DNA of 33,227 bases from an uncultured Chryseobacterium sp. Lineage in GTDB: Bacteria; Bacteroidota; Bacteroidia; Flavobacteriales; Weeksellaceae. Positions 24,065-31,859 of the stretch are shown in pieces. The number at the start of each line of letters is the position of its first letter. The first letter of the stretch is position 1. Under the pieces are notes generated by a model. It was given only the letters and a program-made list of their open reading frames with translations. It searched no databases and had not been told where the DNA came from. The position numbers were made by a program, and so were the translations under genes. The DNA is taken from NCBI RefSeq assembly GCF_936933875.1, contig NZ_CAKZIK010000056.1, positions 1 to 33,227 on the forward strand, in the 5' to 3' direction.

Positions 24065-27000
24065 ATGAAAAGAACAGACATAAAAACCATCCTCGTTATC
24101 GGTTCCGGTCCAATCATAATCGGACAGGCTGCAGAATTCGATTATTCGGGAACTCAGGCGTGTTTATCGCTGAAAGAAGAGGGTTACAGAGTAATTCTAA
24201 TCAACTCAAATCCGGCTACGATTATGACGGATGTTGAAATCGCCGACAAAGTTTACATTGAGCCGATTTCGCTTCAGTTTGTCAGCCACATTATCCGCAA
24301 GGAGCGTCCTGATGCACTTTTGCCGACTTTGGGTGGACAAACCGGACTAAATATGGCGGTCGAATTACAAAAATCCGGAATTCTGGAAGAATGCGATGTG
24401 GAAGTTTTGGGAACGAAACTTTCCGCAATTAATCAGGCGGAAGATCGTGACTTGTTCCGTGAACTGATGCGAGAACTCAACGAACCGGTTCCGGAAAGTG
24501 ATATTGTAACTACGGTTGAAGGCGCTTTGGAATTTGCTGAAAATATCGGTTATCCCGTGATTGTTCGTCCCGCTTTTACAATGGGTGGAACTGGTGGAGG
24601 AATTGCTTCGGATGAAACTCAACTTCGAGAAATTGCGGAATTAGGGTTGAAACATTCACCGGTTACGCAGTGTCTGATTGAAAAATCCATCGCCGGTTTC
24701 AAGGAAATTGAATACGAAGTAATGCGTGATGCAAACGACAACGCAATTGTGGTTTGTAATATGGAAAACATTGATCCGGTCGGTGTTCACACCGGAGATT
24801 CCATTGTTGTGGCACCTTCGCAAACTCTTTCTGACAGAGAATATCAGTTGTTGAGAAATGCTTCTTTGAAAATAATCCGCGCACTTGGAATTGAGGGCGG
24901 TTGCAACGTTCAGTTGGCTTTGGACCCGCATTCTTTCAATTATTACATCATCGAAGTAAACCCAAGAGTTTCGCGTTCATCGGCTTTGGCAAGTAAAGCC
25001 ACTGGTTATCCGATTGCGAAAATTGCTGCCAAAATTGCTGTTGGATTAACTCTGGACGAAATTATGAATCCGGTTACGGGAAAGACTTACGCGTGTTTCG
25101 AGCCGGCTTTGGATTATGTGGTAACGAAATTCCCGAGGTTTCCATTCGATAAATTTGAAACTGCAGACCGCCGACTTTCGACGCAAATGAAAGCAACAGG
25201 TGAAGTAATGGCGATCGGTAGAAACTTTGAGGAAAGTTTGCAGAAAGCCATCCGTTCTTTGGAAACCGGTATCCGTCATTTAGGTTTGAAAACTAAAGAT
25301 GCGGAAGCATTAACACCGGAGGATATTGAAAGAAGGATCCGTGTTTGTGATGATGAAAGACTGTTTATTATTGGTGATGCTTTGAGAAAAGGTTACGATT
25401 GGGAAAAAATCGTAGAATGGAGCAAAATTGATAAATTCTTCATCTGGAAACTGAAAAAACTGATTGATTTCGAGAAAACAATCGCTGAAAATAAATTTGA
25501 CAAAGAAACTTTAGTTGAAGCCAAAAAACTTGGTTTTTCAGATGTGAATATCGGCCATTTATGGAATGTTTCCAACCGCGAAGTGTTCCAGTTCAGAAAA
25601 GAAAACGGAATAATGCCGGTTTACAAAATGGTCGACACCTGCGCTGCCGAATTTGAAAGCGAAACACCATATTTCTACGGAACTTACGAAGAAGAAAACG
25701 AAAGTGTAGTTTCGGATAAAGAGAAAATCATCGTTTTGGGTTCCGGTCCGATCAGAATTGGACAAGGTGTGGAGTTTGATTATGCGACGGTTCATTCGGT
25801 TTGGGCGATTCAGGAAATGGGTTATGAGGCGATTATCATCAACAATAATCCCGAAACGGTTTCCACGGATTTCTCGATTTCCGATAAATTGTATTTTGAA
25901 CCTTTGACGGAAGAAGATGTGATGAACATCATCGAACTAGAAAAACCCAAAGGAGTTGTTGTACAATTTGGTGGACAAACCGCGATTAATTTAGCAGACA
26001 AATTGGCTGCGCACGGAGTTCAAATCTTAGGAACTTCTTTGGAAGATTTGGACAGAGCCGAAAACCGAAATAAATTCGAAGCCACACTTCAGGAACTCGG
26101 CATTCCGCAACCGGTTGGTAAAACGTGTTTTACGAAAGAAGAAGCGCTAAAGATTGCCACAGAAATCGGATATCCTGTTTTGGTTCGTCCAAGTTACGTT
26201 TTGGGAGGTCGTGCGATGGAAATCGTCTATTCAGATGCGGAATTGGCTCATTATATGGAATTTGCGGTGCACATTAATCCTGAACATCCTATTTTGATTG
26301 ACAAATATATGGTCGGGAAAGAAGTGGAAGTGGATGCGATTTGCGATGGCGAAACCGTCGTAATTCCCGGAATTATGGAGCATATCGAAAGAGCAGGAGT
26401 GCATTCCGGCGACTCGATTGCTGTTTATCCACCACAAAATATCAACGAAAAATGCATGAAAGACCTAGTTGATTACACCGAAAAACTTGCCAAAGGATTG
26501 AATGTCATTGGTTTGATGAATATTCAGTATGTTTTGTTTGAAAATCAGGTGTATGTGATTGAGGTAAATCCGCGTTCGTCGAGAACCGTTCCTTTTCTTT
26601 CAAAAATTACCGATGTTCCGATGGCGAATTTGGCTACTAAAGCCATTCTTGGAGCAAAATTGAAAGATTTAGGCTACGAAAACGGATTGGTTCCTGAAAA
26701 AGAAGGAGTTTTTGTAAAAGTTCCGGTATTCTCATTCTCAAAACTCACGAAAGTGGATATTTCTCTTGGTCCGGAAATGAAATCTACCGGAGAAGTAATG
26801 GGCAAAGACAGTACTTTGGAAAAAGCATTGTACAAAGGATTTATCGCAGCAGGAAGAAAAGTTCCGACGCACGGTGCGATTCTGTTTACAGTTGCCGATA
26901 AACACAAAGAAGAAGCCGCAGTTTTTGCCAAGCGTTTCCACGATGTAGGTTTCAGAATTTGGGCAACAGAAGGAACGGCGAAATATTTTGAAGAACAGGG

Positions 27001-27244
27001 AATTCCGGTGAAAATCGGATACAAAATCGGCGAGGAAGATGTAAACTTAATTGACCTTATTCAAAAAGGAAAAGTTCAATACGTTGTAAATACCACCACA
27101 AAAGGAAAACAGGCCGAGAGAGACGGTTTCCAAATCCGCAGAATGTCGGTAGAAAACGGTGTTCCGTGTTTGACATCGATGGATACTGTAGAAGCCATAT
27201 TGAAAGTTGTGGAAAGCATGAGTTTTAAAATGCAGGCGATGTGA
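24065..27244 (+). CDS. carB: Carbamoyl-phosphate synthase large chain
   Basis: A 1059-residue enzyme that uses two ATP to make carbamoyl phosphate from bicarbonate and ammonia delivered by CarA. The two homologous halves are evident: GSGPIIIGQAAEFDYSGTQA at residues 13-32 and GSGPIRIGQGVEFDY near 559-573, each followed by an ATP-grasp domain (PAFTMGGTGGG in the first, PSYVLGGRAME in the second; EVNPRVSRSSALASKATGYP and EVNPRSSRTVPFLSKITDVP). The C-terminal MGS-like regulatory domain covers about 935-1059. Length matches the family. It starts eight bases after the inserted cassette, so it is probably still read from the pyr promoter, unless a promoter lies in the cassette. Confidence 0.97.
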   Translation: MKRTDIKTILVIGSGPIIIGQAAEFDYSGTQACLSLKEEGYRVILINSNPATIMTDVEIADKVYIEPISLQFVSHIIRKERPDALLPTLGGQTGLNMAVELQKSGILEECDVEVLGTKLSAINQAEDRDLFRELMRELNEPVPESDIVTTVEGALEFAENIGYPVIVRPAFTMGGTGGGIASDETQLREIAELGLKHSPVTQCLIEKSIAGFKEIEYEVMRDANDNAIVVCNMENIDPVGVHTGDSIVVAPSQTLSDREYQLLRNASLKIIRALGIEGGCNVQLALDPHSFNYYIIEVNPRVSRSSALASKATGYPIAKIAAKIAVGLTLDEIMNPVTGKTYACFEPALDYVVTKFPRFPFDKFETADRRLSTQMKATGEVMAIGRNFEESLQKAIRSLETGIRHLGLKTKDAEALTPEDIERRIRVCDDERLFIIGDALRKGYDWEKIVEWSKIDKFFIWKLKKLIDFEKTIAENKFDKETLVEAKKLGFSDVNIGHLWNVSNREVFQFRKENGIMPVYKMVDTCAAEFESETPYFYGTYEEENESVVSDKEKIIVLGSGPIRIGQGVEFDYATVHSVWAIQEMGYEAIIINNNPETVSTDFSISDKLYFEPLTEEDVMNIIELEKPKGVVVQFGGQTAINLADKLAAHGVQILGTSLEDLDRAENRNKFEATLQELGIPQPVGKTCFTKEEALKIATEIGYPVLVRPSYVLGGRAMEIVYSDAELAHYMEFAVHINPEHPILIDKYMVGKEVEVDAICDGETVVIPGIMEHIERAGVHSGDSIAVYPPQNINEKCMKDLVDYTEKLAKGLNVIGLMNIQYVLFENQVYVIEVNPRSSRTVPFLSKITDVPMANLATKAILGAKLKDLGYENGLVPEKEGVFVKVPVFSFSKLTKVDISLGPEMKSTGEVMGKDSTLEKALYKGFIAAGRKVPTHGAILFTVADKHKEEAAVFAKRFHDVGFRIWATEGTAKYFEEQGIPVKIGYKIGEEDVNLIDLIQKGKVQYVVNTTTKGKQAERDGFQIRRMSVENGVPCLTSMDTVEAILKVVESMSFKMQAM

Positions 27245-27269
27245 TGCTGTACGATGTAAAATAATAAAG

Positions 27270-27304
27270 AAGCCGTCTCACAACTGGTGAAAACGGCTTT
27301 TTTT
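27270..27304 (+). terminator. Intrinsic terminator after carB
   Basis: A perfect 7-bp stem AAGCCGT/ACGGCTT (27270-27276 with 27293-27299) with a 16-base loop, followed by seven T. It closes the pyrB-carA-carB operon. Confidence 0.88.
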
Positions 27305-27317
27305 GCGTTTTATCACG

Positions 27318-27341
27318 ACCTCCTGAAGCAAAGAGGTTTTT
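27318..27341 (+). terminator. Possible second hairpin after carB
   Basis: ACCTC (27318-27322) pairs with GAGGT (27333-27337), followed by five T. It may back up the first terminator. The stem is short, so confidence is low. Confidence 0.3.
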
Positions 27342-27396
27342 CGTTTAGACGATCTCGGCCTGCATCATTTGGTTTTTGATACAATTTTTTTTTAAT

Positions 27397-27975
27397 TTAT
27401 TTTTCAAACTGTTTAGGCGCTGGCACCACATTTTCCACAGGTTTTATCGACTTCAAATAAGCAAAAATTGCCTGCAGATCCTCGTCTTTCATTTCCGTAA
27501 AGTTGAACCAGGGCATGGGCGGAAGCAGCAGTCTGCCATTTTCCATTCCTTTGTATTTCCCCTGCGTCATGGCGGTTTTAAACTGGTCAAAGGTCCAGTT
27601 GCCGATCCCGGTTTCGTCGGGAGTTAAGTTGGCTGCGAAGGAAACTCCCCACGGTCCGGCGGCGGCCGTCATATCTGGGCTCATCTGGGCAAAACCTTTC
27701 TGTGTTCTTTGTTTATCGAATTCAGGTATGGCGTTCTTGCCCTGAAAACCGGACAGGAGCAGTTCTTCAATCAGTTCCGGACCTTTTGGCCCCATTTTCT
27801 TGGGCGTGTGGCAATCGTTGCAGCCGGTGATGGTGACGAGGTATTTTCCGTATTGAACCAGTTCGGCAGAATCTTTCTTTACAAAAGGTTTCTGATCCGG
27901 ATCGGGAGCAGAGGTTTTCTGGCAAGAAATTAAAAATATAGCTAAAAAGGCGGCGGATATAGATATTGCTTTCAT
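27397..27975 (-). CDS. Cytochrome c family lipoprotein
   Basis: A 192-residue exported protein. The N-terminus MKAISISAAFLAIFLISCQK is a lipoprotein signal with lipid-attachment Cys18, so the protein should be membrane-anchored outside the cytoplasm. One heme c site, Cys52-Asn-Asp-Cys55-His56, is followed by a likely axial methionine in PPMPWFNF and by a terminal MKDEDLQAIFAYLKSIKPVENVVP helix typical of alcohol-dehydrogenase-type cytochromes. The middle segment NLTPDETGIGNWTFDQFKTAM is also characteristic. It probably carries electrons in the periplasm; the partner is unknown. The ATG at 27975 is chosen because it starts the signal peptide; an in-frame ATG 36 bases upstream adds a non-signal extension. 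Confidence 0.88.
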   Translation of the reverse strand: MKAISISAAFLAIFLISCQKTSAPDPDQKPFVKKDSAELVQYGKYLVTITGCNDCHTPKKMGPKGPELIEELLLSGFQGKNAIPEFDKQRTQKGFAQMSPDMTAAAGPWGVSFAANLTPDETGIGNWTFDQFKTAMTQGKYKGMENGRLLLPPMPWFNFTEMKDEDLQAIFAYLKSIKPVENVVPAPKQFEK

Positions 27976-27997
27976 GATTTTTTTTTTAAGGAAAGAA

Positions 27998-28021
27998 AAT
28001 CCCGGTTGCAACCCCGAGATT
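27998..28021 (-). terminator. Imperfect hairpin between the lipoprotein and cytochrome genes
   Basis: On the - strand AATCTCGG pairs imperfectly with CCGGGATT around a GGTTGCAACC core, followed by TTTTCTTTCC. It may end transcription of the lipoprotein gene before the cytochrome gene. Confidence 0.45.
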
Positions 28022-28062
28022 CTTTTCTGAAAAATTATTAACTGTATGAACTATGAAACTAC

Positions 28063-28542
28063 TTAAAAATTAAACTGTTTGCTCCAACTTGCTCCATCTG
28101 TTGAGAGATTTATTGTCTCATTAACTTCTTCTTTTCCGTTTTTTTCAATCTTGTAAGATCCGGTAATAGCACCGCCATAGTTTATGATCTGTCCTCCTGC
28201 CGCTAATGCTATAACTTTAAAATTTGTTTCCAGTACGTAAGTTTTGGTGCTTCCCGTAAAATTGGTGTTGTTTAGGCCTACACCAACTTGCCCATTCTGT
28301 GTTACACCGTTGATCTTCCATACCGAGGTGGTAGCTGCAGCATCAGACGCTGCTGCGGCTAAACTGACATAATCATTGGCATCTACACCATTCAGGGTTA
28401 TGGTGATTTTATACATATTTCCATCCTCAGTAGAACCGCCGCCATCATCATCTCTGCTGCACGACGAAATTCCAAACACAAGGCCTACAGCCAATAGAAG
28501 CATCATGCTTCTCAAAACGATTTTTTTGTACATTGTTTTCAT
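28063..28542 (-). CDS. Surface lipoprotein of unknown function
   Basis: A 159-residue protein with a lipoprotein signal ending LVFGISSC (lipid Cys28). The residues after the cysteine, SRDDDGGGS, are acidic, like the export signal that sends Bacteroidota lipoproteins to the cell surface. The mature part is rich in Gly, Ala, Asn and Thr with alternating hydrophobic residues, suggesting a beta-sandwich (YKITITLNG, TKTYVLETNFKVIALAAGG, GAITGSYKIEKNG). I do not recognise a named family. ATGs at residues 1 and 4 are both plausible starts. It lies 48 bases downstream of the frameshifted gene and may be in the same transcript. Confidence 0.75.
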   Translation of the reverse strand: MKTMYKKIVLRSMMLLLAVGLVFGISSCSRDDDGGGSTEDGNMYKITITLNGVDANDYVSLAAAASDAAATTSVWKINGVTQNGQVGVGLNNTNFTGSTKTYVLETNFKVIALAAGGQIINYGGAITGSYKIEKNGKEEVNETINLSTDGASWSKQFNF

Positions 28543-28590
28543 AAATCTATTGTTTAATTGTTATTCCTTCTTTTTCTATACGATGTCACA

Positions 28591-29263
28591 TTAAAGAACA
28601 TTTTTCTGTGCTTCTAAATAGAATTCACCGTTTGTGATACTAACCGTCTGCCCGGTTTCGTAATTTTTGCCAACGAATTCAAAAGTTCCTCTCACTTTAT
28701 TATCCTTAAATTCGGTTATAATCATTTGTCCGGATTGTTTGGGATAAATTTTACTGCTGTTGTTCGCATCTTCGCCGTATTGTGCAGTTGTCCATGGATT
28801 GTCTTCGGCAAGAGAATAGGTTCCGACACCTTTGAATTCATTAAGAGAAAATGATAGCATTTCCAAATTTTTTCCGTTGAGGTTATTTGACACAACGATA
28901 AGTTGAGTTAATTTTTTTGGAGTATCGCCAACAACGGCTTACACCGTCTGTATTTTCTAAAAGGTCATTCAGTTTCTGCAATTTTTCCATCTCCATGCCG
29001 GAGACGGTTATTACCGTTTTGTTCGCTCCATTTGTATCAGTGAGGGAAGCTGTTGAGTTTTCTTTTTTCTTGCCAAGCATTCCTGCTAGTTTTCCTCCTG
29101 TTTTTCCTGCCCTGTCTGCTGCGTTTGCAGCTCTGTCCACCTTGTAGGTGGCACTTTCTACCTTTCCGGCGATCCGGTCTATTTTATCGAAGATACTTTG
29201 TGCTTTCGCATTTGCCGTGGATGCAGCTGTAAATATTATTGCTGCTAATACTGCGTTTTTCAT
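28591..29263 (-). pseudogene. Secreted protein gene split by a frameshift (DUF6252-like C-terminus)
   Basis: Two overlapping frames make one gene. The first (29263 down to 28883) begins with a signal peptide MKNAVLAAIIFTAASTANAKA and continues through an Ala/Lys-rich helix to ENTDGVS, then turns into implausible sequence (RCWRYSKK) and stops. The second (from about 28935 to 28591) encodes a beta-rich domain with IITEFKDNKVRGTFEFVGKN and VSITNGEFYL, similar to DUF6252-type lipoprotein domains. Removing one base near 28936-28937 would give DGVSVVGDTPKKLTQLIVV without a break; removing one A from the A7 run (T7 at 28912-28918) also restores the frame. It is a pseudogene, a slippage-controlled gene or a sequencing error. 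A conserved promoter module lies upstream. Confidence 0.75.
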
Positions 29264-29310
29264 AATGTGTGATTTTAAAAGTTTATTTATTTCGATTGTT
29301 TCTCTGGTTA

Positions 29311-29381
29311 CAAATTTTGATCATCTGGGTTCAGGTTTCAATCGCTGCAAATCAGTATTTTTTTCTACTTATTTTTTGGTA
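29311..29381 (-). promoter_or_regulatory. Operator-promoter module C (before the frameshifted secreted-protein gene)
   Basis: Read on the - strand: TACC-AAAAAATA-AGTA (29381-29366), then GAAAAAAATACT, then 17 bases from ATACT to a -33 TTG (29341-29339), a 20-base spacer and -7 AAAATTTG (29318-29311). The same parts with identical spacing occur in modules A and B. The right half-site is degenerate (AGTA instead of GGTA). Confidence 0.65.
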
Positions 29382-29384
29382 GTT

Positions 29385-30029
29385 TTAAAATTTATAACCA
29401 ATACCTGCCTGTAGAAAGCTCATGGTCATTTTCTCGTCATTTGTGGGGTTTTTAATCATGTTGGAGAGCCCGAGGCTGTATCTTGCCTCTATGTACACGC
29501 TTTTGAAGGCTCTGTAATCTATGCCGAACTGCACGCCAAATTCTGAAGACTTAAGGTTATCGTCCAGGTATTTTTTGTATTCTTTTTCCAGTTCTTTCAG
29601 CTCTTCATCGGTTACACCAATATCTCCTGATGTTTTAAACTTTACATTGTTGCTTATTTTCGAGGATAAATAACCTCCGGCAAAAACTCCCAGCTCATAG
29701 GTTACGTTATATTTTAGCGACACAGGAACCACCAGCCGGTGTAGGTGGTTGATCTGCTTTATAGTAACACCAGCATTTTCGTAAGTAGTCTGGCTGCCCA
29801 AATTAGCATACATTGCCTCTATCTGCATTGCTAATTTTTCGCTCAATCGTTTTTCTGCGCTAAGTCCGGCGTAGTATCCGGATTTTGGTTCAAATTTTTC
29901 GTTAGCTGTTTCAATATTTGAGTTGAAATTGGAGTAGGTATAGCCGGCTTTTAGTCCAAATCTGGTCTGCTGGCTGTACATTCCGGAAAAGATTATTCCG
30001 GCAGACATTAATAAGATTTTTCGAATCAT
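29385..30029 (-). CDS. Outer-membrane beta-barrel protein (porin family)
   Basis: A 214-residue protein with a signal peptide (MIRKILLMSAGIIFSGMYSQ) and alternating hydrophobic strands typical of small 8-stranded barrels of the OMP_b-brl family: FGLKAGYTYSNF, SGYYAGLSAEKRLSEKLAMQIEAMYAN, ELGVFAGGYLS, FGVQFGIDYRAF, VYIEARYSLGLSNM, and a terminal strand FLQAGIGYKF ending in phenylalanine, as required for outer-membrane insertion. An unusually charged helical loop, TDEELKELEKEYKKYLDDNL, lies between strands. Role unknown; such proteins often bind or pass small ligands. It follows the 218-residue secreted protein gene by 114 bases and its stop codon touches operator module C. Confidence 0.85.
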   Translation of the reverse strand: MIRKILLMSAGIIFSGMYSQQTRFGLKAGYTYSNFNSNIETANEKFEPKSGYYAGLSAEKRLSEKLAMQIEAMYANLGSQTTYENAGVTIKQINHLHRLVVPVSLKYNVTYELGVFAGGYLSSKISNNVKFKTSGDIGVTDEELKELEKEYKKYLDDNLKSSEFGVQFGIDYRAFKSVYIEARYSLGLSNMIKNPTNDEKMTMSFLQAGIGYKF

Positions 30030-30143
30030 TGCTTTATTGTTTGTATAGGTTATTCTATTTTCTGTTCAAGGTTTTTGTTTATTTTCACGGTCGCAGTTTA
30101 ATATTCCATTGGAGAGCAGTGATAAGTACTTTTTCTTATATCG

Positions 30144-30800
30144 TTAAAGTTTAATGTCGACGGTTGTTCCGTCTTCCTTTACGGTCACAATCTTTGATTC
30201 TACTTTTGAATCCAGATAATTGTAATTATAGCCTTGATAAATGGGTTCTGAACGCATATGATTACCGTATCCGTTGTAATAATCTGTACGGCCTACCTGA
30301 ACATAGTCCAGACCTGTACCTAGATATGTGAAGTTCGATTCGATATAATATTTGCCGGGCTTCATTTGTGGAAAGCTAAATTTTCCGCCGCGCCCAACTT
30401 TCGCTTCCAAACGGTGGCTGAAAGCGTCTTTCGAAAGTACGGCAACGTACTTTCTGCTCTGTGCGTACCGGTCTCTCAATTTTAGATATTCCTTAAAATA
30501 TTCGGTGTAGGGAAAAAGCATCACTACAGTTCCTTCCGGAGCGAGGTGTTTGGTTCCTGTAACGTCCATTCCGATGATGGCGTTCAGATAATTCTTTCTG
30601 ATGTTGTTGTCAGTATATTCACGGGCAACGGCCGTTCCGTTGATCGTAGATTTTCCCAGTGCCAGCATTTCTTTGGCTTCAGCGCTGTTGAACTGCACTT
30701 TTTCCGGCATCACCTCTTTACGGTTATCCGTCTGTGCACTCACCCACGTCGCAGCTGCCAGTATTATCAGGGGCGTCAGCAGTTTTTTCAAAAGTGTCAT
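30144..30800 (-). CDS. Secreted protein with carboxypeptidase-regulatory-like beta domain (paralogue 2)
   Basis: A 218-residue exported protein with a signal peptide (MTLLKKLLTPLIILAAATWVSA). Residues about 40-150 carry a beta-sandwich with APEGTVVMLFPYTEY and GRGGKFSFPQMKPGKYYIES; the G-x-F-x-F-x-x-x-KPGxYY pattern is that of Cna-B or carboxypeptidase-regulatory-like domains. A Tyr/Asn/Gly-rich tract (TDYYNGYGNHMRSEPIYQGY) precedes the end. It is clearly paralogous to the protein at 31124-31705, sharing an MP-E/K start of the mature part, APxGT, the LFPxTxY segment and the KPGxY motif. Function unknown; probably envelope-located. Operator module B lies directly upstream. Confidence 0.8.
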   Translation of the reverse strand: MTLLKKLLTPLIILAAATWVSAQTDNRKEVMPEKVQFNSAEAKEMLALGKSTINGTAVAREYTDNNIRKNYLNAIIGMDVTGTKHLAPEGTVVMLFPYTEYFKEYLKLRDRYAQSRKYVAVLSKDAFSHRLEAKVGRGGKFSFPQMKPGKYYIESNFTYLGTGLDYVQVGRTDYYNGYGNHMRSEPIYQGYNYNYLDSKVESKIVTVKEDGTTVDIKL

Positions 30801-30822
30801 TTTTTATGGAGGTTTAATAACC

Positions 30823-30893
30823 CAAAAATGAGAAACCGTTCTGGGTAATGCCACGCCTGTAATTCAGTATTTATTTCTACCGGTTTTTAGGTA
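30823..30893 (-). promoter_or_regulatory. Operator-promoter module B (before paralogue 2)
   Basis: Read on the - strand: TACCTAAAAACCGGTA (30893-30878), GAAATAAATACT, a 17-base stretch from ATACT to TGG (30853-30851), a 20-base spacer and -7 CATTTTTG (30830-30823). Total length and spacing equal those of modules A and C. The -33 here is TGG rather than TTG, which suggests dependence on an activator. Confidence 0.68.
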
Positions 30894-30896
30894 CTT

Positions 30897-31106
30897 TTAG
30901 TTGACCATTATATTATAGGGCAAGTAAACCTTCCCATTCTCCACTGCCCAAACTTGCCCTGGAAAATCCAGAGAAGAAACGGTACCACTAAAGGTGCCGC
31001 GAATTCCTTTTTCTTTGCTTAATTCTGTGATGGTGAAGGTGAAGTTTTCGGTGTCGTCATTATCATAAATAACAGTTCCGTTTGAGGTTTTTTTTATAGG
31101 TTTTCC
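30897..31106 (-). pseudogene. Remnant of a DUF6252-like gene
   Basis: An open frame without a usable start encodes GKPIKKTSNGTVIYDNDDTE, then FTFTITELSKEKGIRGTFSG and a GQVWAVENGKVYL end. ITE-x(5)-IRGTF...GQ...NGxxYL lines up with ITEFKDNKVRGTF...GQ...NGEFYL of the frameshifted gene at 28591-29263, so the two are paralogues. A TGA closes the frame upstream at 31107-31109. If the A8 run (T8 at 31088-31095) were A7, the ATG at 31111 (MRKTYKK) would read into it, giving about 70 codons. It lies between the two secreted paralogues and its stop touches operator module B. Confidence 0.65.
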
Positions 31107-31123
31107 TCATAACATTTTTTGTT

Positions 31124-31705
31124 CTACAGATTTGCTTTTTTCTTTTCACCGTCCTTCTTTATGGTTACAGTGGCGGTTTCATATTCAGTGCCGCTGTAGT
31201 ATCTTTTTTCATTGGTATATTGTGTTCCGCCGTAACCAACCACAGTATTTCCTTTTGTATAAACTGTTTGACCCGTGGCAACCTTAACAATGTCAAATCC
31301 GGTATAGTTCACAGTAGAAGTAAGCATATAAGTGCCGGGTTTTAAATTGGTGAATTCAAACTCACCGTCTCTGTTTTTTACTTCAGTCTGAAGCCGGTAC
31401 TTTCCGGGGATTTCATGAAGATAAACAGCATAGTTTGGATCTTTAAGGTATTTTTCCTTCAGGCTGACAAATTCCTCAATATAGGGAGTTAGCGGATAAA
31501 GAAATACGAGGGTTCCCGCAGGAGCAAAATAGACTTTTCTGCCAAGTCCTTCATTTACGATCACCTTTCCGTACATTTTGGCATTTCCCTGCTGCATCCT
31601 TGCTTTTGCATCTGCTTCATCAAAATCGGCTTTGGGCATAATCTCGGTTTGCGAGTTAGCAAAGCCAAAGAGAAGTATTGCAACCAACCGTATTAAATTT
31701 TTCAT
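31124..31705 (-). CDS. Secreted protein with carboxypeptidase-regulatory-like beta domain (paralogue 1)
   Basis: A 193-residue exported protein with a signal peptide (MKNLIRLVAILLFGFANSQ) followed by TEIMPKADFDEADAKARMQQ. The beta domain contains FAPAGTLVFLYPLTPYIEEF and DGEFEFTNLKPGTYMLTST, the same arrangement as the 218-residue paralogue at 30144-30800. A Gly/Tyr-rich tract and a basic tail (KKDGEKKKANL) follow. The ATG at 31705 is chosen because it begins the signal peptide; an in-frame ATG at 31762 would overlap the promoter region. Function unknown. It probably shares a transcript with the downstream remnant and is driven from operator module A. Confidence 0.8.
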   Translation of the reverse strand: MKNLIRLVAILLFGFANSQTEIMPKADFDEADAKARMQQGNAKMYGKVIVNEGLGRKVYFAPAGTLVFLYPLTPYIEEFVSLKEKYLKDPNYAVYLHEIPGKYRLQTEVKNRDGEFEFTNLKPGTYMLTSTVNYTGFDIVKVATGQTVYTKGNTVVGYGGTQYTNEKRYYSGTEYETATVTIKKDGEKKKANL

Positions 31706-31731
31706 CTTGTTTTCTGTTTTATTTCTTTTAA

Positions 31732-31802
31732 CAAATTTCTCATACATCAACAATATCTTCAATACGGTAAAATGAGTATTTTTTTCTACCGGTTTTTAGG
31801 TA
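31732..31802 (-). promoter_or_regulatory. Operator-promoter module A (before paralogue 1)
   Basis: Read on the - strand: TACCTAAAAACCGGTA (31802-31787), GAAAAAAATACT, a 17-base stretch from ATACT to -33 TTG (31762-31760), a 20-base spacer and -7 GAAATTTG (31739-31732). The 16-base operator is identical to that of module B. It lies in the gap shared with the divergent TPR gene. Confidence 0.7.
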
Positions 31803-31859
31803 TTTTTTTGCCATGTATGTCTTCTTATTTTTAATTAACTTTAAATCAAATTAATACTG

